Assembly (NCBI RefSeq): GCF_029537395.1
Contig: NZ_CP120677.1
Span: 1,798,001 to 1,862,000 of the forward strand
DNA length: 64,000 nt
Reading direction: 5' to 3'
DNA from: Tissierella sp. Yu-01
GTDB lineage: Bacteria; Bacillota; Clostridia; Tissierellales; Tissierellaceae
Shown here: one piece after another, positions 20,195 through 29,942 of the stretch
Position numbering within the stretch: the first letter of the stretch is position 1
How the letters are laid out: each line of letters begins with the position of its first letter
The notes under the pieces: generated by a model
What the model saw: only the letters and a program-made list of their open reading frames with translations
The model's database searches: none
What the model was told of the DNA's origin: nothing
Translations under genes and position numbers: made by a program

Positions 20195-20971
20195 TTACAT
20201 TAATGTTAATTCATATATCATTTTAACTGCTACACCTAAAGACATTACAATAAAAATTGGTCTAATAATCTTTGAGCCATTTTTGATTGCTAATCTTGAG
20301 CCAACTCTAGCACCAACTATCATAAATATTGCCATAGGAATTCCCATCAAATAATATATCTTTCCACTAATAGCAAATACCGCTAATGCTGTAAATCCAC
20401 TGACTAAGTTCATAGCTTTTGCGTTTCCTGAAGCCCTTACAAAATCAAATCCATAGATCTTAATTAGTCCAAATATAAGAAAAGAACCTGTTCCTGGTCC
20501 AAAGAATCCATCATAAAAACCCATGATAAAGGCAAATACAGATCCAATAATTAGGTTTTTCTTTGTTACTCCGACAAAATTATCCTCTTGTCCTACTGAT
20601 TTTGCTACAAAACTATATATTCCGACAGCCATTAGCATTGCCATAATAATAGGCTTTAATACTTCAGAATTTATAATCATTACTATATATGTACCAGTCA
20701 TCGAACCTATTAATGTAAAAGGTAATAACACTTTTAATATATCCTTGTCAGTTTTACCTGACTTTGCAAAGCTTAATGCACTTGTCAAAGTACCGCATGT
20801 TGCTGAGAACTTATTTGTTCCCAATGAATAATGGGCTGGAAAACCTATCATGAAATAAGCAGGAACACTTATCAGTCCCCCGCCTCCAGCAATTGAATCT
20901 ACAAATGCTGATAAAAATCCTGCTAAGCACAAAAATAAAATCTTATAAATCATATCAACGCCTGCTAACAT
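20195..20971 (-). CDS. TauE/SafE family anion exporter or permease
   Basis: A 258-residue multi-pass membrane protein; ATG seven bases after GAGGGGG. SAFVDSIAGGGGLISVPAY (residues about 20-38) and, in the second half, GFYDGFFGPGTGSF form the repeated family motif, consistent with the usual two-bundle fold of eight helices. Family members move sulfite, sulfoacetate, taurine-derived or other small anions. Nothing nearby identifies the substrate. Confidence 0.9.
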   Translation of the reverse strand: MLAGVDMIYKILFLCLAGFLSAFVDSIAGGGGLISVPAYFMIGFPAHYSLGTNKFSATCGTLTSALSFAKSGKTDKDILKVLLPFTLIGSMTGTYIVMIINSEVLKPIIMAMLMAVGIYSFVAKSVGQEDNFVGVTKKNLIIGSVFAFIMGFYDGFFGPGTGSFLIFGLIKIYGFDFVRASGNAKAMNLVSGFTALAVFAISGKIYYLMGIPMAIFMIVGARVGSRLAIKNGSKIIRPIFIVMSLGVAVKMIYELTLM

Positions 20972-21033
20972 ATTTACGCCCCCTCAAAAGTTATGTACAC
21001 TTTCAATACTACTAACTTTTATGTGAAAAATCA

Positions 21034-21073
21034 ACAAAAAAGAGCAGAAAATAATATTTATCCTCTGCTCTCC
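21034..21073 (-). terminator. Terminator of the malQ-glgP-lacI transcript
   Basis: AGAGCAGA (21041-21048) pairs with TCTGCTCT (21064-21071) and on the minus strand is followed by TTTTTTG. The regulator stop codon is in the loop. Confidence 0.82.
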
Positions 21074-22098
21074 ATCAAGATTTCAGTTGACTTTCTTCTA
21101 TGTATTGTATAAGGTACTACTATTTTTCTTCCTCGAACATTATTATCTATAGCATCTACTAAAAGTTCAACCGAGCTATATCCTAAAGATACTGCATTGA
21201 CATCAACAGAAGTGAGAGGAATACTTGAATATCTGGATAATACACTATTGTTGAAGCTTGCGATGGCAATATCATCTGGAATTCTAACACCTAAGTCCTC
21301 AAATGCTCTTACTGCTCCAAAAGCTACAAGATCATCAGTTATAATAACAGCATCTGGTTGTTCATCTAATTTAGCAATTATCTTTCCATATTTGTTACCG
21401 GTCTCTTCATCGAAACTTCCTGTAAACAACAAATCTTTATTAAATACTAAGTTATTTTCATCTATGGCTCTTTTATAGCCATTGACTCTATCATGAGTCA
21501 TTGTAAGCTGTTCATCTCCAGCTATCATCGCAATTTTTTTCTTTCCAATATCTCTTAGATGCTGGGTCAATTCGTATGCAGCCATGATATTATCATTATC
21601 TACATGATTTACACGTTCTGAGTGAACATGAGGTGTTCCTATTAAGGAGAATGGAAAATTAATTTCACAAAGATATTCTATACACTCATCATTCAATTTA
21701 CTGCTCATAAGTACTATTCCGTCAACCTTTGAACTTCTTATGAAATTTTGTATAACTTTTAACTCCTCATCTTTTTCGGAATTAGACGATAAAAGTATAT
21801 CATAATCCGTCTTTGCTGCCGCCTTTGTAATGCCCCTCATAGCCTCTGGAAAGAAAGGATTTAAGAATACCTCCTCAGATGTAGTAGGCATTATGACACC
21901 TATTGTTCCAGTTTTGTTTCTTGCTAAAGACCTTGCTATTGCATTAGGATAATATCCAAGCTCATCCATAACTGCTAGGATTCTTTCTGTAGTTGCCTTG
22001 CTAATTCTTGGACTCTTAGATATTACCCTCGATACTGTAGATGGAGATACACCGCATCTTTCTGCTACATCCTTTATAGTTACCGAACCTTTTTTCAT
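21058..22098 (-). CDS. LacI-family regulator of maltodextrin use
   Basis: A 346-residue repressor. The N-terminal HTH is KKGSVTIKDVAERCGVSPS (residues 2-20) followed by the hinge helix YYPNAIARSLA, and a periplasmic-binding-like effector domain (about 60-340). Its ATG overlaps the glgP stop by four bases (ATGA), so translation is coupled. Two palindromic sites of LacI type with central TCG, one before malQ and one before malE, are the likely operators. The effector is unknown; maltose or a maltodextrin is the natural guess. Confidence 0.92.
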   Translation of the reverse strand: MKKGSVTIKDVAERCGVSPSTVSRVISKSPRISKATTERILAVMDELGYYPNAIARSLARNKTGTIGVIMPTTSEEVFLNPFFPEAMRGITKAAAKTDYDILLSSNSEKDEELKVIQNFIRSSKVDGIVLMSSKLNDECIEYLCEINFPFSLIGTPHVHSERVNHVDNDNIMAAYELTQHLRDIGKKKIAMIAGDEQLTMTHDRVNGYKRAIDENNLVFNKDLLFTGSFDEETGNKYGKIIAKLDEQPDAVIITDDLVAFGAVRAFEDLGVRIPDDIAIASFNNSVLSRYSSIPLTSVDVNAVSLGYSSVELLVDAIDNNVRGRKIVVPYTIHRRKSTEILMESRG

Positions 22099-24482
22099 CT
22101 AATATTCACTTCCTGTTTTGTAGATTCTATATTCCAGATTTCTCTTGCATACTCTTCAATAGTCCTGTCAGAACTAAACTTTCCTGCATTTGCAATATTC
22201 ATCCAACATCTTTTTGCCCAGTTAATCCTATCCTTATATATATCATTAATAGCTTGTTGAGCATTTCTATAATCTTCAAAATCCTTCAATATAAAATAAT
22301 TATCAGGCCTATGCCAGTTTGCACCTTTTAAAAGGGAATCATAAAGCTCCGAATATACTCCTGTTCCTTTATCATCAAAGGTTCCATTTATTAATGAATC
22401 CACTACTCTTCTTAGACCAGGTACTCCATTATAATACTCATATGGATTGTATGATGATTGAATTTCCATGATATCTTCAACTCTCAATCCAAATATAAAA
22501 TTATTATCTTCTCCTGCTTCTTGAACTATTTCAATATTAGCACCGTCATATGTTCCCAATGTTGGTGCTCCGTTTAGCATAAACTTCATATTGCCAGTAC
22601 CTGACGCCTCTTTGCCTGCAGTAGATATTTGCTCTGACACATCTGCAGCAGGAAATATTCTTTCAGCATAAGATACTCTGTAGTTTTCTACAAATACCAC
22701 CCTTATCTTACCACCTATATCCGAATCATTGTTTACTAAGTTTGCTATATCATTAATAAATTTAATGACAGCTTTTGCCCTAAAATATCCTGGTGCTGCC
22801 TTTGCTCCAAAGATAAAGGTTCTTGGAACTATATCCATATTAGGATCTTCCTTTAATCTATAATAAAGGTCAAGTATATGAAATGCATTTAATAGTTGTC
22901 TCTTATACTCATGCATTCTCTTTATTTGAACATCATATATGGATTTAGAATCGATTTGTACTCCATCGTGTTTCAATATATATTCAGCAAGTTGATCCTT
23001 CTTAATCTGCTTTATATCTAAGAACTTTCTTAATACATTTTCATCATTAATATATCTTTCTAGATCTTTTAACTTGGATAAATCCGTAATCCAGCTGTCT
23101 GTTTGCAATAGTTCTGTTATAAAATTTGATAACTCTTGATTAGATTGTAGCAGCCATCTTCTTTGGGTAATTCCGTTTGTTTTATTGTTAAATCTTTCAG
23201 GGTATAATCTATACCATTGATTTAATTCTCTGTCCTTTAATAAATCAGAGTGAATTTTTGCTACTCCGTTAATTGACTTTGAACCATATATGGCTAAGTG
23301 AGCCATTTTTATAGAGTCATGTTGTATAATTTCATATTGATATGCCTCGGAATTATAAATTCCTCTACCTCCTAACTCATGCATTAGCTGGTTATTAATT
23401 CCTACTATTATATCATAAATTTCAGGAAGTAGGGCTTTATATAATTTGACCGGCCATTGCTCTAAGGCTTCAGCTAAAAGTGTATGATTTGTGTAGGCGA
23501 AAGTATTGACTACAATATTCCATGATTCTTCCCAGCTTAAGCCTTCTATTCTGGTGAATATTCTCATTAGTTCTGGAATTGCAACTGTAGGGTGTGTATC
23601 GTTTAATTGTATGGCATGATAATATGAAAAGTCCTTAAAATCACTATGATTCATTTTGTAGTTTCTAACTATATCCTGTAAAGATGCTGATACGAAGAAA
23701 TATTGTTGCTTTAGTCTTAATATCTTTCCTTCATCATTTGAATCATTTGGATATAAAACCTTACCTATATTCTCTGCATCGTTTTTTTCCTTAACCGCCA
23801 AGTCATAATGCTGGTCGTTAAATTCCTTAAAATTAAATACCTCAAGAGGTTCAGCTTTCCATAATCTCAGTGTATTTATTGTATTAGATTTATAACCTAT
23901 AATTGGTGTGTCATAGGGTACAGCATATATTTCACCACTAGAAAAACGTACTCTAACTTTCTCATCTTCTTTTCTAATTGACCATGGATCTCCGTATTTT
24001 AACCAATCGTCTGCAGCTTCTACTTGGAATCCATCCATGAACTTCTGTTTAAATATACCAAATGCATATCTTATTCCATATCCAGTTAAGGGATAATCTA
24101 GGGTAGCTGCAGAATCCAAGAAACAAGCAGCAAGCCTACCTAGACCTCCATTGCCAAGAGCTGCATCCTCTTCAGCTTCTTCAATATCATTGTAGCTAAC
24201 CCCAATATCATTCATTAATGACTCTATTTCATTCTTTATATTTAGATTTATTAAATTATTGGATAAAGCTCTTCCCATTAAGTACTCAGATGAAAGATAA
24301 TATGCCCTCTTTTTATCCTTGAACTTCTTTTCAGATTCTCTCCACGGAGGTACTATCTCTTCCATTAATGCTTTAGATAGAGCTATATGCTTTTCATTTA
24401 TACTACACTCTTGAAGATTTTTTCCAAAGGAAGTTAAGGTATATCCTTCCATCCTCTGTTTAATTATGAATTTATAATCCAA
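22095..24482 (-). CDS. glgP: Glycogen/maltodextrin phosphorylase
   Basis: Releases glucose 1-phosphate from alpha-1,4-glucans using phosphate and pyridoxal phosphate. About 795 residues. I choose a TTG start seven bases after GGGAGG; an in-frame ATG five codons upstream (24497) has no ribosome site, so this is uncertain by five residues. The family features are SSEYLMGRALSNNLINL (about 70), LGNGGLGRLAACFLDS (about 112), and the PLP region EASGTGNMKFMLNGA (about 635). It overlaps malQ by a few bases, in one operon malQ-glgP-lacI. Confidence 0.95.
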   Translation of the reverse strand: MDYKFIIKQRMEGYTLTSFGKNLQECSINEKHIALSKALMEEIVPPWRESEKKFKDKKRAYYLSSEYLMGRALSNNLINLNIKNEIESLMNDIGVSYNDIEEAEEDAALGNGGLGRLAACFLDSAATLDYPLTGYGIRYAFGIFKQKFMDGFQVEAADDWLKYGDPWSIRKEDEKVRVRFSSGEIYAVPYDTPIIGYKSNTINTLRLWKAEPLEVFNFKEFNDQHYDLAVKEKNDAENIGKVLYPNDSNDEGKILRLKQQYFFVSASLQDIVRNYKMNHSDFKDFSYYHAIQLNDTHPTVAIPELMRIFTRIEGLSWEESWNIVVNTFAYTNHTLLAEALEQWPVKLYKALLPEIYDIIVGINNQLMHELGGRGIYNSEAYQYEIIQHDSIKMAHLAIYGSKSINGVAKIHSDLLKDRELNQWYRLYPERFNNKTNGITQRRWLLQSNQELSNFITELLQTDSWITDLSKLKDLERYINDENVLRKFLDIKQIKKDQLAEYILKHDGVQIDSKSIYDVQIKRMHEYKRQLLNAFHILDLYYRLKEDPNMDIVPRTFIFGAKAAPGYFRAKAVIKFINDIANLVNNDSDIGGKIRVVFVENYRVSYAERIFPAADVSEQISTAGKEASGTGNMKFMLNGAPTLGTYDGANIEIVQEAGEDNNFIFGLRVEDIMEIQSSYNPYEYYNGVPGLRRVVDSLINGTFDDKGTGVYSELYDSLLKGANWHRPDNYFILKDFEDYRNAQQAINDIYKDRINWAKRCWMNIANAGKFSSDRTIEEYAREIWNIESTKQEVNIR

Positions 24483-25965
24483 TGGCTTGCCTCCCATACG
24501 TAATTGTAATACCAGCTATTTTTTCCGCTAGTTCGTCTGTTAAATCGACTTTACTTACTCTCCATCTCCAATTTTTTCCTAGGGTAGACGGCTCATTCAT
24601 TCTAGTTTCTTCTCCAGTACCTAAAAAATCTTGCATTTGTGCTATTGCAAGGTATGCAGTGGAACTCCATGCACCTTTAATAAATCCCCAGTGAAATCCT
24701 TCTTCTTCATTTAGTCTTAAATACTTCACTGCATATTCACATTCATGCTTTGGTGCATTTTTCAGCCAAGACATAGCCGGATGATTATCATGAGTACCTA
24801 TATAGACAACACAATTTTTTCCATAATTATGAGGTAAGTAGCAGTTATTACCATCTGTATCAAAGGCAAACTCAAGTACCTTCATATTAGGGAAACCTAC
24901 TTCTTTTAAAAATAACTCTAAACTTTTTGTAGGATATCCAAGATCCTCGGCAATGATATCTAAGTCACCAAGCTCCTCTTTTATTCTATTGAACAACTTT
25001 ATGCCAGGTCCTTTTATCCACCTTCCATTTTGTGCGGTCTTATCACCATATTTTACTTCCCAATAAGCATCGAAACCTCTAAAATGATCAATTCTTAGGG
25101 TATCAAAAAGCTTAAAACTATACCTTATTCTTTCAATCCACCATCTATATTCTGTTGATTCTAAGTAATTCCAATTATATATTGGGTTTCCCCACAGCTG
25201 CCCCGTTTCTGTAAATCCATCTGGGGGACATCCTGCTATGGTTATAGGATATAGATTTTTATCAAGATTAAAGGCACTTGGATTAGACCAAGCATCCACA
25301 CTATCAGCTGCAACATATATTGGTAGATCCCCAATAATTTTAATGCCATTTCTATTAGCATAAAGCTTTAATTTTTTCCATTGTTTTGTAAAATAATACT
25401 GAGTAAACACCCAAAAAAACATTCTCTCTTTATTTTCTAACTCAAATCTCTTTACAATATCAGAATTATAATACTTATATTCCTTTGGCCAATCAAGCCA
25501 TGAAACACTATCAAAACTCTCTTTTATTGTCATGAACAATGCAAAATCTCTAAGCCATTTTTCCTGTTCATTATAAAATTTATCTAACTCACCTTTTAAA
25601 TATGGTTTAGAATTTATATATGCTTCCCTTAATAATTCCATTTTATATTCGTAGAGCTTACCATAGTCTATATCATTGGAATTTTGACCTAAATCTGTAT
25701 TCATTACTTTTTCCTTAGATATAAAACCATTATCAATCAATTCATCTAAATCTATAAAATATGGATTTCCAGCAAAGGCAGAAAAGCTAGAGTATGGGGA
25801 GTCTCCATAACCCGTTATACCTAGGGGCAATATTTGCCAATAACTTTGCTTTGCTTTAACAAGAAAATCCACAAAATTATATGCTTCCTTACCAAAGTCC
25901 CCAATTCCATAAGACCCAGGCAAAGAAGATATGTGCATTAAAATACCGCTGGCTCTCTTTCTCAA
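24472..25965 (-). CDS. malQ: 4-alpha-glucanotransferase
   Basis: Transfers maltodextrin segments and releases glucose (GH77). About 497 residues. The TTG after GGGGGTG gives MRKRASGILMHISSLPGSYG, the expected family start; ATGs at 25980 and 25995 lack ribosome sites. The catalytic Asp is in RIDHFRG (about residue 290), the acid/base Glu in DIIAEDLG (about 337), and GTHDN (about 390) holds the third acid. It lies downstream of a LacI-type site and a terminator that separates it from the transport operon. Confidence 0.95.
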   Translation of the reverse strand: MRKRASGILMHISSLPGSYGIGDFGKEAYNFVDFLVKAKQSYWQILPLGITGYGDSPYSSFSAFAGNPYFIDLDELIDNGFISKEKVMNTDLGQNSNDIDYGKLYEYKMELLREAYINSKPYLKGELDKFYNEQEKWLRDFALFMTIKESFDSVSWLDWPKEYKYYNSDIVKRFELENKERMFFWVFTQYYFTKQWKKLKLYANRNGIKIIGDLPIYVAADSVDAWSNPSAFNLDKNLYPITIAGCPPDGFTETGQLWGNPIYNWNYLESTEYRWWIERIRYSFKLFDTLRIDHFRGFDAYWEVKYGDKTAQNGRWIKGPGIKLFNRIKEELGDLDIIAEDLGYPTKSLELFLKEVGFPNMKVLEFAFDTDGNNCYLPHNYGKNCVVYIGTHDNHPAMSWLKNAPKHECEYAVKYLRLNEEEGFHWGFIKGAWSSTAYLAIAQMQDFLGTGEETRMNEPSTLGKNWRWRVSKVDLTDELAEKIAGITITYGRQAIGL

Positions 25966-25990
25966 ATACTTCACCCCCATTAAAGGCTTG

Positions 25991-26004
25991 TGCAATCGTT
26001 TGTA
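25991..26004. promoter_or_regulatory. Candidate LacI-family operator before malQ
   Basis: TGCAATCGTTTGTA, a near-palindrome around a central TCG, in the malQ promoter region. It shares TGCA-TCGTTTG with the site at 33404-33419 before malE. Confidence 0.5.
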
Positions 26005-26048
26005 TAATTATATATTATATTATATACCCTTCAAAGTAAAGTGATTTT

Positions 26049-26081
26049 AAAAAAAGGATAAAAGGGGTTCCCTTTTATCCT
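26049..26081 (-). terminator. Terminator of the malE-F-G-phosphorylase-ATPase operon
   Basis: AGGATAAAAGGG (26055-26066) pairs with CCCTTTTATCCT (26070-26081) and on the minus strand is followed by a T run. Confidence 0.92.
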
Positions 26082-27177
26082 AAAGCAATGCATTTTCCGT
26101 TTCTGGATCAAATAGGTGAATCTTATTTTCGTTTGGAATTATTTTTACTACATCTCCTGATTTTATATTAGTAGGCGATTTTGTTTTTATTGTATGAATC
26201 TGACCTTGGACATGAATGTGCACATGGACTTCATCTCCCAATAATTCAGTTACCATAACTTTGGCCTTCATTCCATCTTCTTCTGTGAACTTAATATGCT
26301 CTGGGCGAACACCAAAAATTACTCTTTTATTCGCATGTGGTCTTAGAACTTCATTATTTACTTCTTCTATAAGGAATTTGAATTCTCCATAATCTCCATT
26401 ACTACCTAACAAGTAATATATACCCTCTTCTTCAACAATTACTCCCTTATAAAAATTCATTTGTGGTGAACCTATAAATCCTGCAACAAATAAGTTATCT
26501 GGTTTATTATAAATTTCTTCAGGAGTTGCTACTTGTTTTATTACTCCATCCTTCATAACACATATTCTAGATCCCATGGTCATGGCTTCTGTTTGATCGT
26601 GCGTGACATATACAAATGTAGTCCTTAGTTCTTCATGAAGCCTTATGAGTTCAGCCCTCATCTGTACCCTCAACTTTGCATCCAAGTTGGATAACGGCTC
26701 ATCCATTAGGAAGACTTTAGGATGTCTTACTATGGCTCTACCTAAAGCTACTCTTTGCCTCTGACCACCAGATAAAGCCTTTGGTTTTTTATTAAGCTGT
26801 GTATCGATGTCTAAAGTTTTAGCTGCATCATTTATCCTTTTATCAATTTCCTTTTTATCTAATTTCTGTAACTTAAGCCCAAATGCCATATTATCATATA
26901 CCGACATATGAGGGTAAAGGGCATAATTTTGAAATACCATAGCTATATTTCTATCACGCGGATCTATTTTATTCATCAACTCTCCGCCAATATACAATTC
27001 ACCAGAAGAGACTTCTTCTAGACCAGCAATCATTCTTAGGGTAGTTGACTTTCCACATCCAGAAGGTCCCACCAGCACCATAAATTCACCATCTATCATA
27101 TCTAAGTTTATGGATTTAACTGCTTCATAGCCATTATCATATATTTTACTAACATTTTTCAAATTAATCTCTGCCAT
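26080..27177 (-). CDS. Sugar ABC transporter ATPase (MsmX/MalK type)
   Basis: Powers the MalFG importer. 365 residues; of two adjacent ATGs the second is six bases from GGAGG. Walker A is GPSGCGKST (about 37), Q-loop FQNYALYPHM, signature LSGGQRQRVALGRA (about 134), Walker B VFLMDEPLSNLD, and H in YVTHDQTEAM. The C-terminal OB-type regulatory domain (about 240-365) is typical of the MalK/UgpC/MsmX subfamily. It is the last gene of the transport operon and overlaps the fused phosphorylase gene by 14 bp. Confidence 0.96.
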   Translation of the reverse strand: MAEINLKNVSKIYDNGYEAVKSINLDMIDGEFMVLVGPSGCGKSTTLRMIAGLEEVSSGELYIGGELMNKIDPRDRNIAMVFQNYALYPHMSVYDNMAFGLKLQKLDKKEIDKRINDAAKTLDIDTQLNKKPKALSGGQRQRVALGRAIVRHPKVFLMDEPLSNLDAKLRVQMRAELIRLHEELRTTFVYVTHDQTEAMTMGSRICVMKDGVIKQVATPEEIYNKPDNLFVAGFIGSPQMNFYKGVIVEEEGIYYLLGSNGDYGEFKFLIEEVNNEVLRPHANKRVIFGVRPEHIKFTEEDGMKAKVMVTELLGDEVHVHIHVQGQIHTIKTKSPTNIKSGDVVKIIPNENKIHLFDPETENALL

Positions 27178-29938
27178 CATTTTCCTCCAACCAATTTAAT
27201 ATATACCATGAGGCATCCTTAATTGTGTCAAATACAACATCCGCTTTACCTAAGTCATCACATCCTATACCTAGAGCTACCATACCTGCAGACTTTATGC
27301 TTTCTATTCCAACTTTGGCATCTTCCACTCCCATACAGTCCTGGGGATTAACTGATAACATTTCAGCAGCAACAAGGAATGGGTCAGGATATGGCTTTGT
27401 ACGTTCAATTTTTTCAGGATCTACTATGGCATCAAAGTATTTCTCGATTTCCATACTTCTTATTAATTGAGGGGCATTTTTACTAGCTGATACTAGACCT
27501 ATTTTGAACCCTCTTTTCTTAATATCTTCCAATAGTTCTATAACCCCTGGATAAAGATTATTAGAATTGAAAGATAATATGGATTCTTTATAGTAATTAT
27601 TCTTTTTATTTGCCAGCTCCAACTTTTTCTCATAAGAAAATTCAAGTCTAAAGTACTCTAAAATTAAATCAAGGGCATCTCCACGTGAAACACCACGAAG
27701 TCTGTTGCGAAACTCTTCAGGTAGATCTAGTCCTAAATCCTTACATATCTTCTTCCATCCTTCATAGTGATTATCGGAGGTGCTTGTCAATACTCCATCT
27801 AGGTCAAAGAGGACTGCTTTTTCTACAATTTTCTTAATATTCACGTCTTCTTTATCAATAGTAACCTCAAGAATTTCCTTTCTCCATGTAAATCTAAACC
27901 TTATTCTACCTAATTTTTTTGGAACGTATGGGTCAATATGAAGCCCATCCTCTTTTATTCTAATACCACCAAATCCGCTTAAGACAGATATAAGAGTTCC
28001 TCCCATATTTGCCATATGAAGACCATCCGATGTGTTTTTATTGATGTCCTTCAAATCCATATAGACAGAATCCATAAAATAATTATAGGCTTTCTCTTCA
28101 TCCTTAAGCCTACAAGCCATGAGCCCACCTATACATGGAGAAAGAGATGAGTCATGGGTGTTAATATTTTCGTAATAGTAATAGGTGCGTTTTGTAACTT
28201 CTTCATCCTCATCTTCTACTAAATACAGAGCAAGCACAGCGTCAGCCTGCTTTAAAATCTGATATCTATAAATTGTAAGAGGATGATAATGTAACAGCAA
28301 AGGTCTTAGGCTATTTTCCTTAGGCCATAAAGGTTTAGTTAGGAATGTAGAATCTTGTGCTACTATACCTTCTTCCTCATCATATATAAAAACCATTTCA
28401 TTAGCTGCCTTCTCCATAGCCTTTATTTCATCATCTTGGATATTGAGTATTTCCTTAAGTCTATTCCACTGCTCAAACCTTTCTTTCTTAAGGATTTCCC
28501 ATAACCTTACTACCCACTTTAGATTATATTGTGCCATCTTATTAGTGTAATAGTTATCAGACACCATGGCAGTGTATTCATCAGGCCCTGTTACACCATG
28601 GATATGAAATCCATCACTGTGAAATGAGCCAATCTCCATTGCAGTCCTAGCTGTTTCCAACACCAATTCCATGGTATAGTCTACTAAAAAGTCCATATCC
28701 TTATTAGCAAGCCACCATTGAATAAAGATATAGGCTATGTCAAAATTTATGTGATATTGAGCTGAACCTGCTGGGAAGTAGCCTGAAGATTCAATTCCTG
28801 ATATGGTCCGCCAAGGAAAGCAGACTCCTTTTCGATGACCCATTTCTTTAGCTCGAAGTCTTGCTTTATCTAGAAGATTATATCTATAGAGCAACAAATT
28901 TTTTGCCCTCTCCTCATTCCAAAGTAACCATAAGGGAAAAAGGAAAATCTCAGTATCCCAAAAATAATGCCCTTCATAACCTTCTCCGGACAAACCCTTC
29001 GCCGAGATATTACCATAAACATCCTGAGTAGTTGATTGAAGCATATGGAATTTCATAAAATCAATCGCATTGTCCAATTCTTCATTGTCCAAAAAATCTA
29101 TGGAGCATCTTCTGTTAAAATCACTTAAATATTCTCTTTGTTCTTTATATAGTTTTTCTTTGGAAATAAAGGCACTGTTTATATTTCGAATGCTGTCCCA
29201 ATACTTAACTACTCGATTTATTTCCAATTTTCCATTTGAAGTAAAGCATATTTTTAGGCCTTCATCATCTGTCCTCCAAGAAGAATCGAATTTCCCCTTA
29301 TCTCTAAAATCCATTCTTACCCGCAATCCAGACCTTATGGTCTTTAGTAAGATTTCTCCACCATTGGATTCATATTGAGACTCTACAACCTCTATCAAAG
29401 GAATCTGGTTAGGAGCAATTCTAGGATCACCTTTGCCTGAGACATTTGAGATATTGAAATCAACTTTATTTATAATTTCAATTTCGCCATCGTAGATAAT
29501 ATTAAGTGTCCAAGTTCTCAACTCTTTATATGGAAGAGAAATTAGCTGTTCAAAATTAATCTCTGCCACTTTCCCAATTTTCGTCACATATTTATAGCTA
29601 CGACGAGATAGCCCATCCTGAAAATCCAATTCTCTTTTAAAGTCCTGAATGTTCCCGTCTATAACTACTTCTTCTCCGTCTAAGGTGATGATAATCTTAA
29701 AAAGATCTAGCAAATTAGGCATCCTGTCCGTTTCTAGGGGAAATCCCCATGCCCATTCCGCATGAGCCATTGGAACCCGTTCATATAAACCATTTATATA
29801 ATTACCTCTAACAGAATTAGGGTAGTCAAACTCCTCCAAATATCCTCTTGTCCCCATATATCCATTTCCAAGCGACATTAGGGTTTCTAAAAGAGGTAAT
29901 CTTTCGATATTTAAACCTTCCTCTTTAAATATCTTCAT
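27164..29938 (-). CDS. GH65 maltose phosphorylase fused to beta-phosphoglucomutase
   Basis: One 924-residue polypeptide with two enzymes. Residues 1 to about 690 are a GH65 disaccharide phosphorylase, with GHYFWDTEIFLFPLW (about 325) and the catalytic acid in GVTGPDEYT (about 450). Residues about 705-920 are a HAD-family beta-phosphoglucomutase, with nucleophile motif LFDLDGVLT (about 713), SASKN (about 820) and GVEDAKVGIESIKSAG (about 875). Coupled activity would turn maltose plus phosphate into glucose and beta-glucose 1-phosphate, then glucose 6-phosphate. Maltose is inferred from the locus; GH65 also includes trehalose and kojibiose enzymes. ATG behind AAAGGAG. Confidence 0.93.
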   Translation of the reverse strand: MKIFKEEGLNIERLPLLETLMSLGNGYMGTRGYLEEFDYPNSVRGNYINGLYERVPMAHAEWAWGFPLETDRMPNLLDLFKIIITLDGEEVVIDGNIQDFKRELDFQDGLSRRSYKYVTKIGKVAEINFEQLISLPYKELRTWTLNIIYDGEIEIINKVDFNISNVSGKGDPRIAPNQIPLIEVVESQYESNGGEILLKTIRSGLRVRMDFRDKGKFDSSWRTDDEGLKICFTSNGKLEINRVVKYWDSIRNINSAFISKEKLYKEQREYLSDFNRRCSIDFLDNEELDNAIDFMKFHMLQSTTQDVYGNISAKGLSGEGYEGHYFWDTEIFLFPLWLLWNEERAKNLLLYRYNLLDKARLRAKEMGHRKGVCFPWRTISGIESSGYFPAGSAQYHINFDIAYIFIQWWLANKDMDFLVDYTMELVLETARTAMEIGSFHSDGFHIHGVTGPDEYTAMVSDNYYTNKMAQYNLKWVVRLWEILKKERFEQWNRLKEILNIQDDEIKAMEKAANEMVFIYDEEEGIVAQDSTFLTKPLWPKENSLRPLLLHYHPLTIYRYQILKQADAVLALYLVEDEDEEVTKRTYYYYENINTHDSSLSPCIGGLMACRLKDEEKAYNYFMDSVYMDLKDINKNTSDGLHMANMGGTLISVLSGFGGIRIKEDGLHIDPYVPKKLGRIRFRFTWRKEILEVTIDKEDVNIKKIVEKAVLFDLDGVLTSTSDNHYEGWKKICKDLGLDLPEEFRNRLRGVSRGDALDLILEYFRLEFSYEKKLELANKKNNYYKESILSFNSNNLYPGVIELLEDIKKRGFKIGLVSASKNAPQLIRSMEIEKYFDAIVDPEKIERTKPYPDPFLVAAEMLSVNPQDCMGVEDAKVGIESIKSAGMVALGIGCDDLGKADVVFDTIKDASWYILNWLEENDGRD

Positions 29939-29942
29939 ATCA

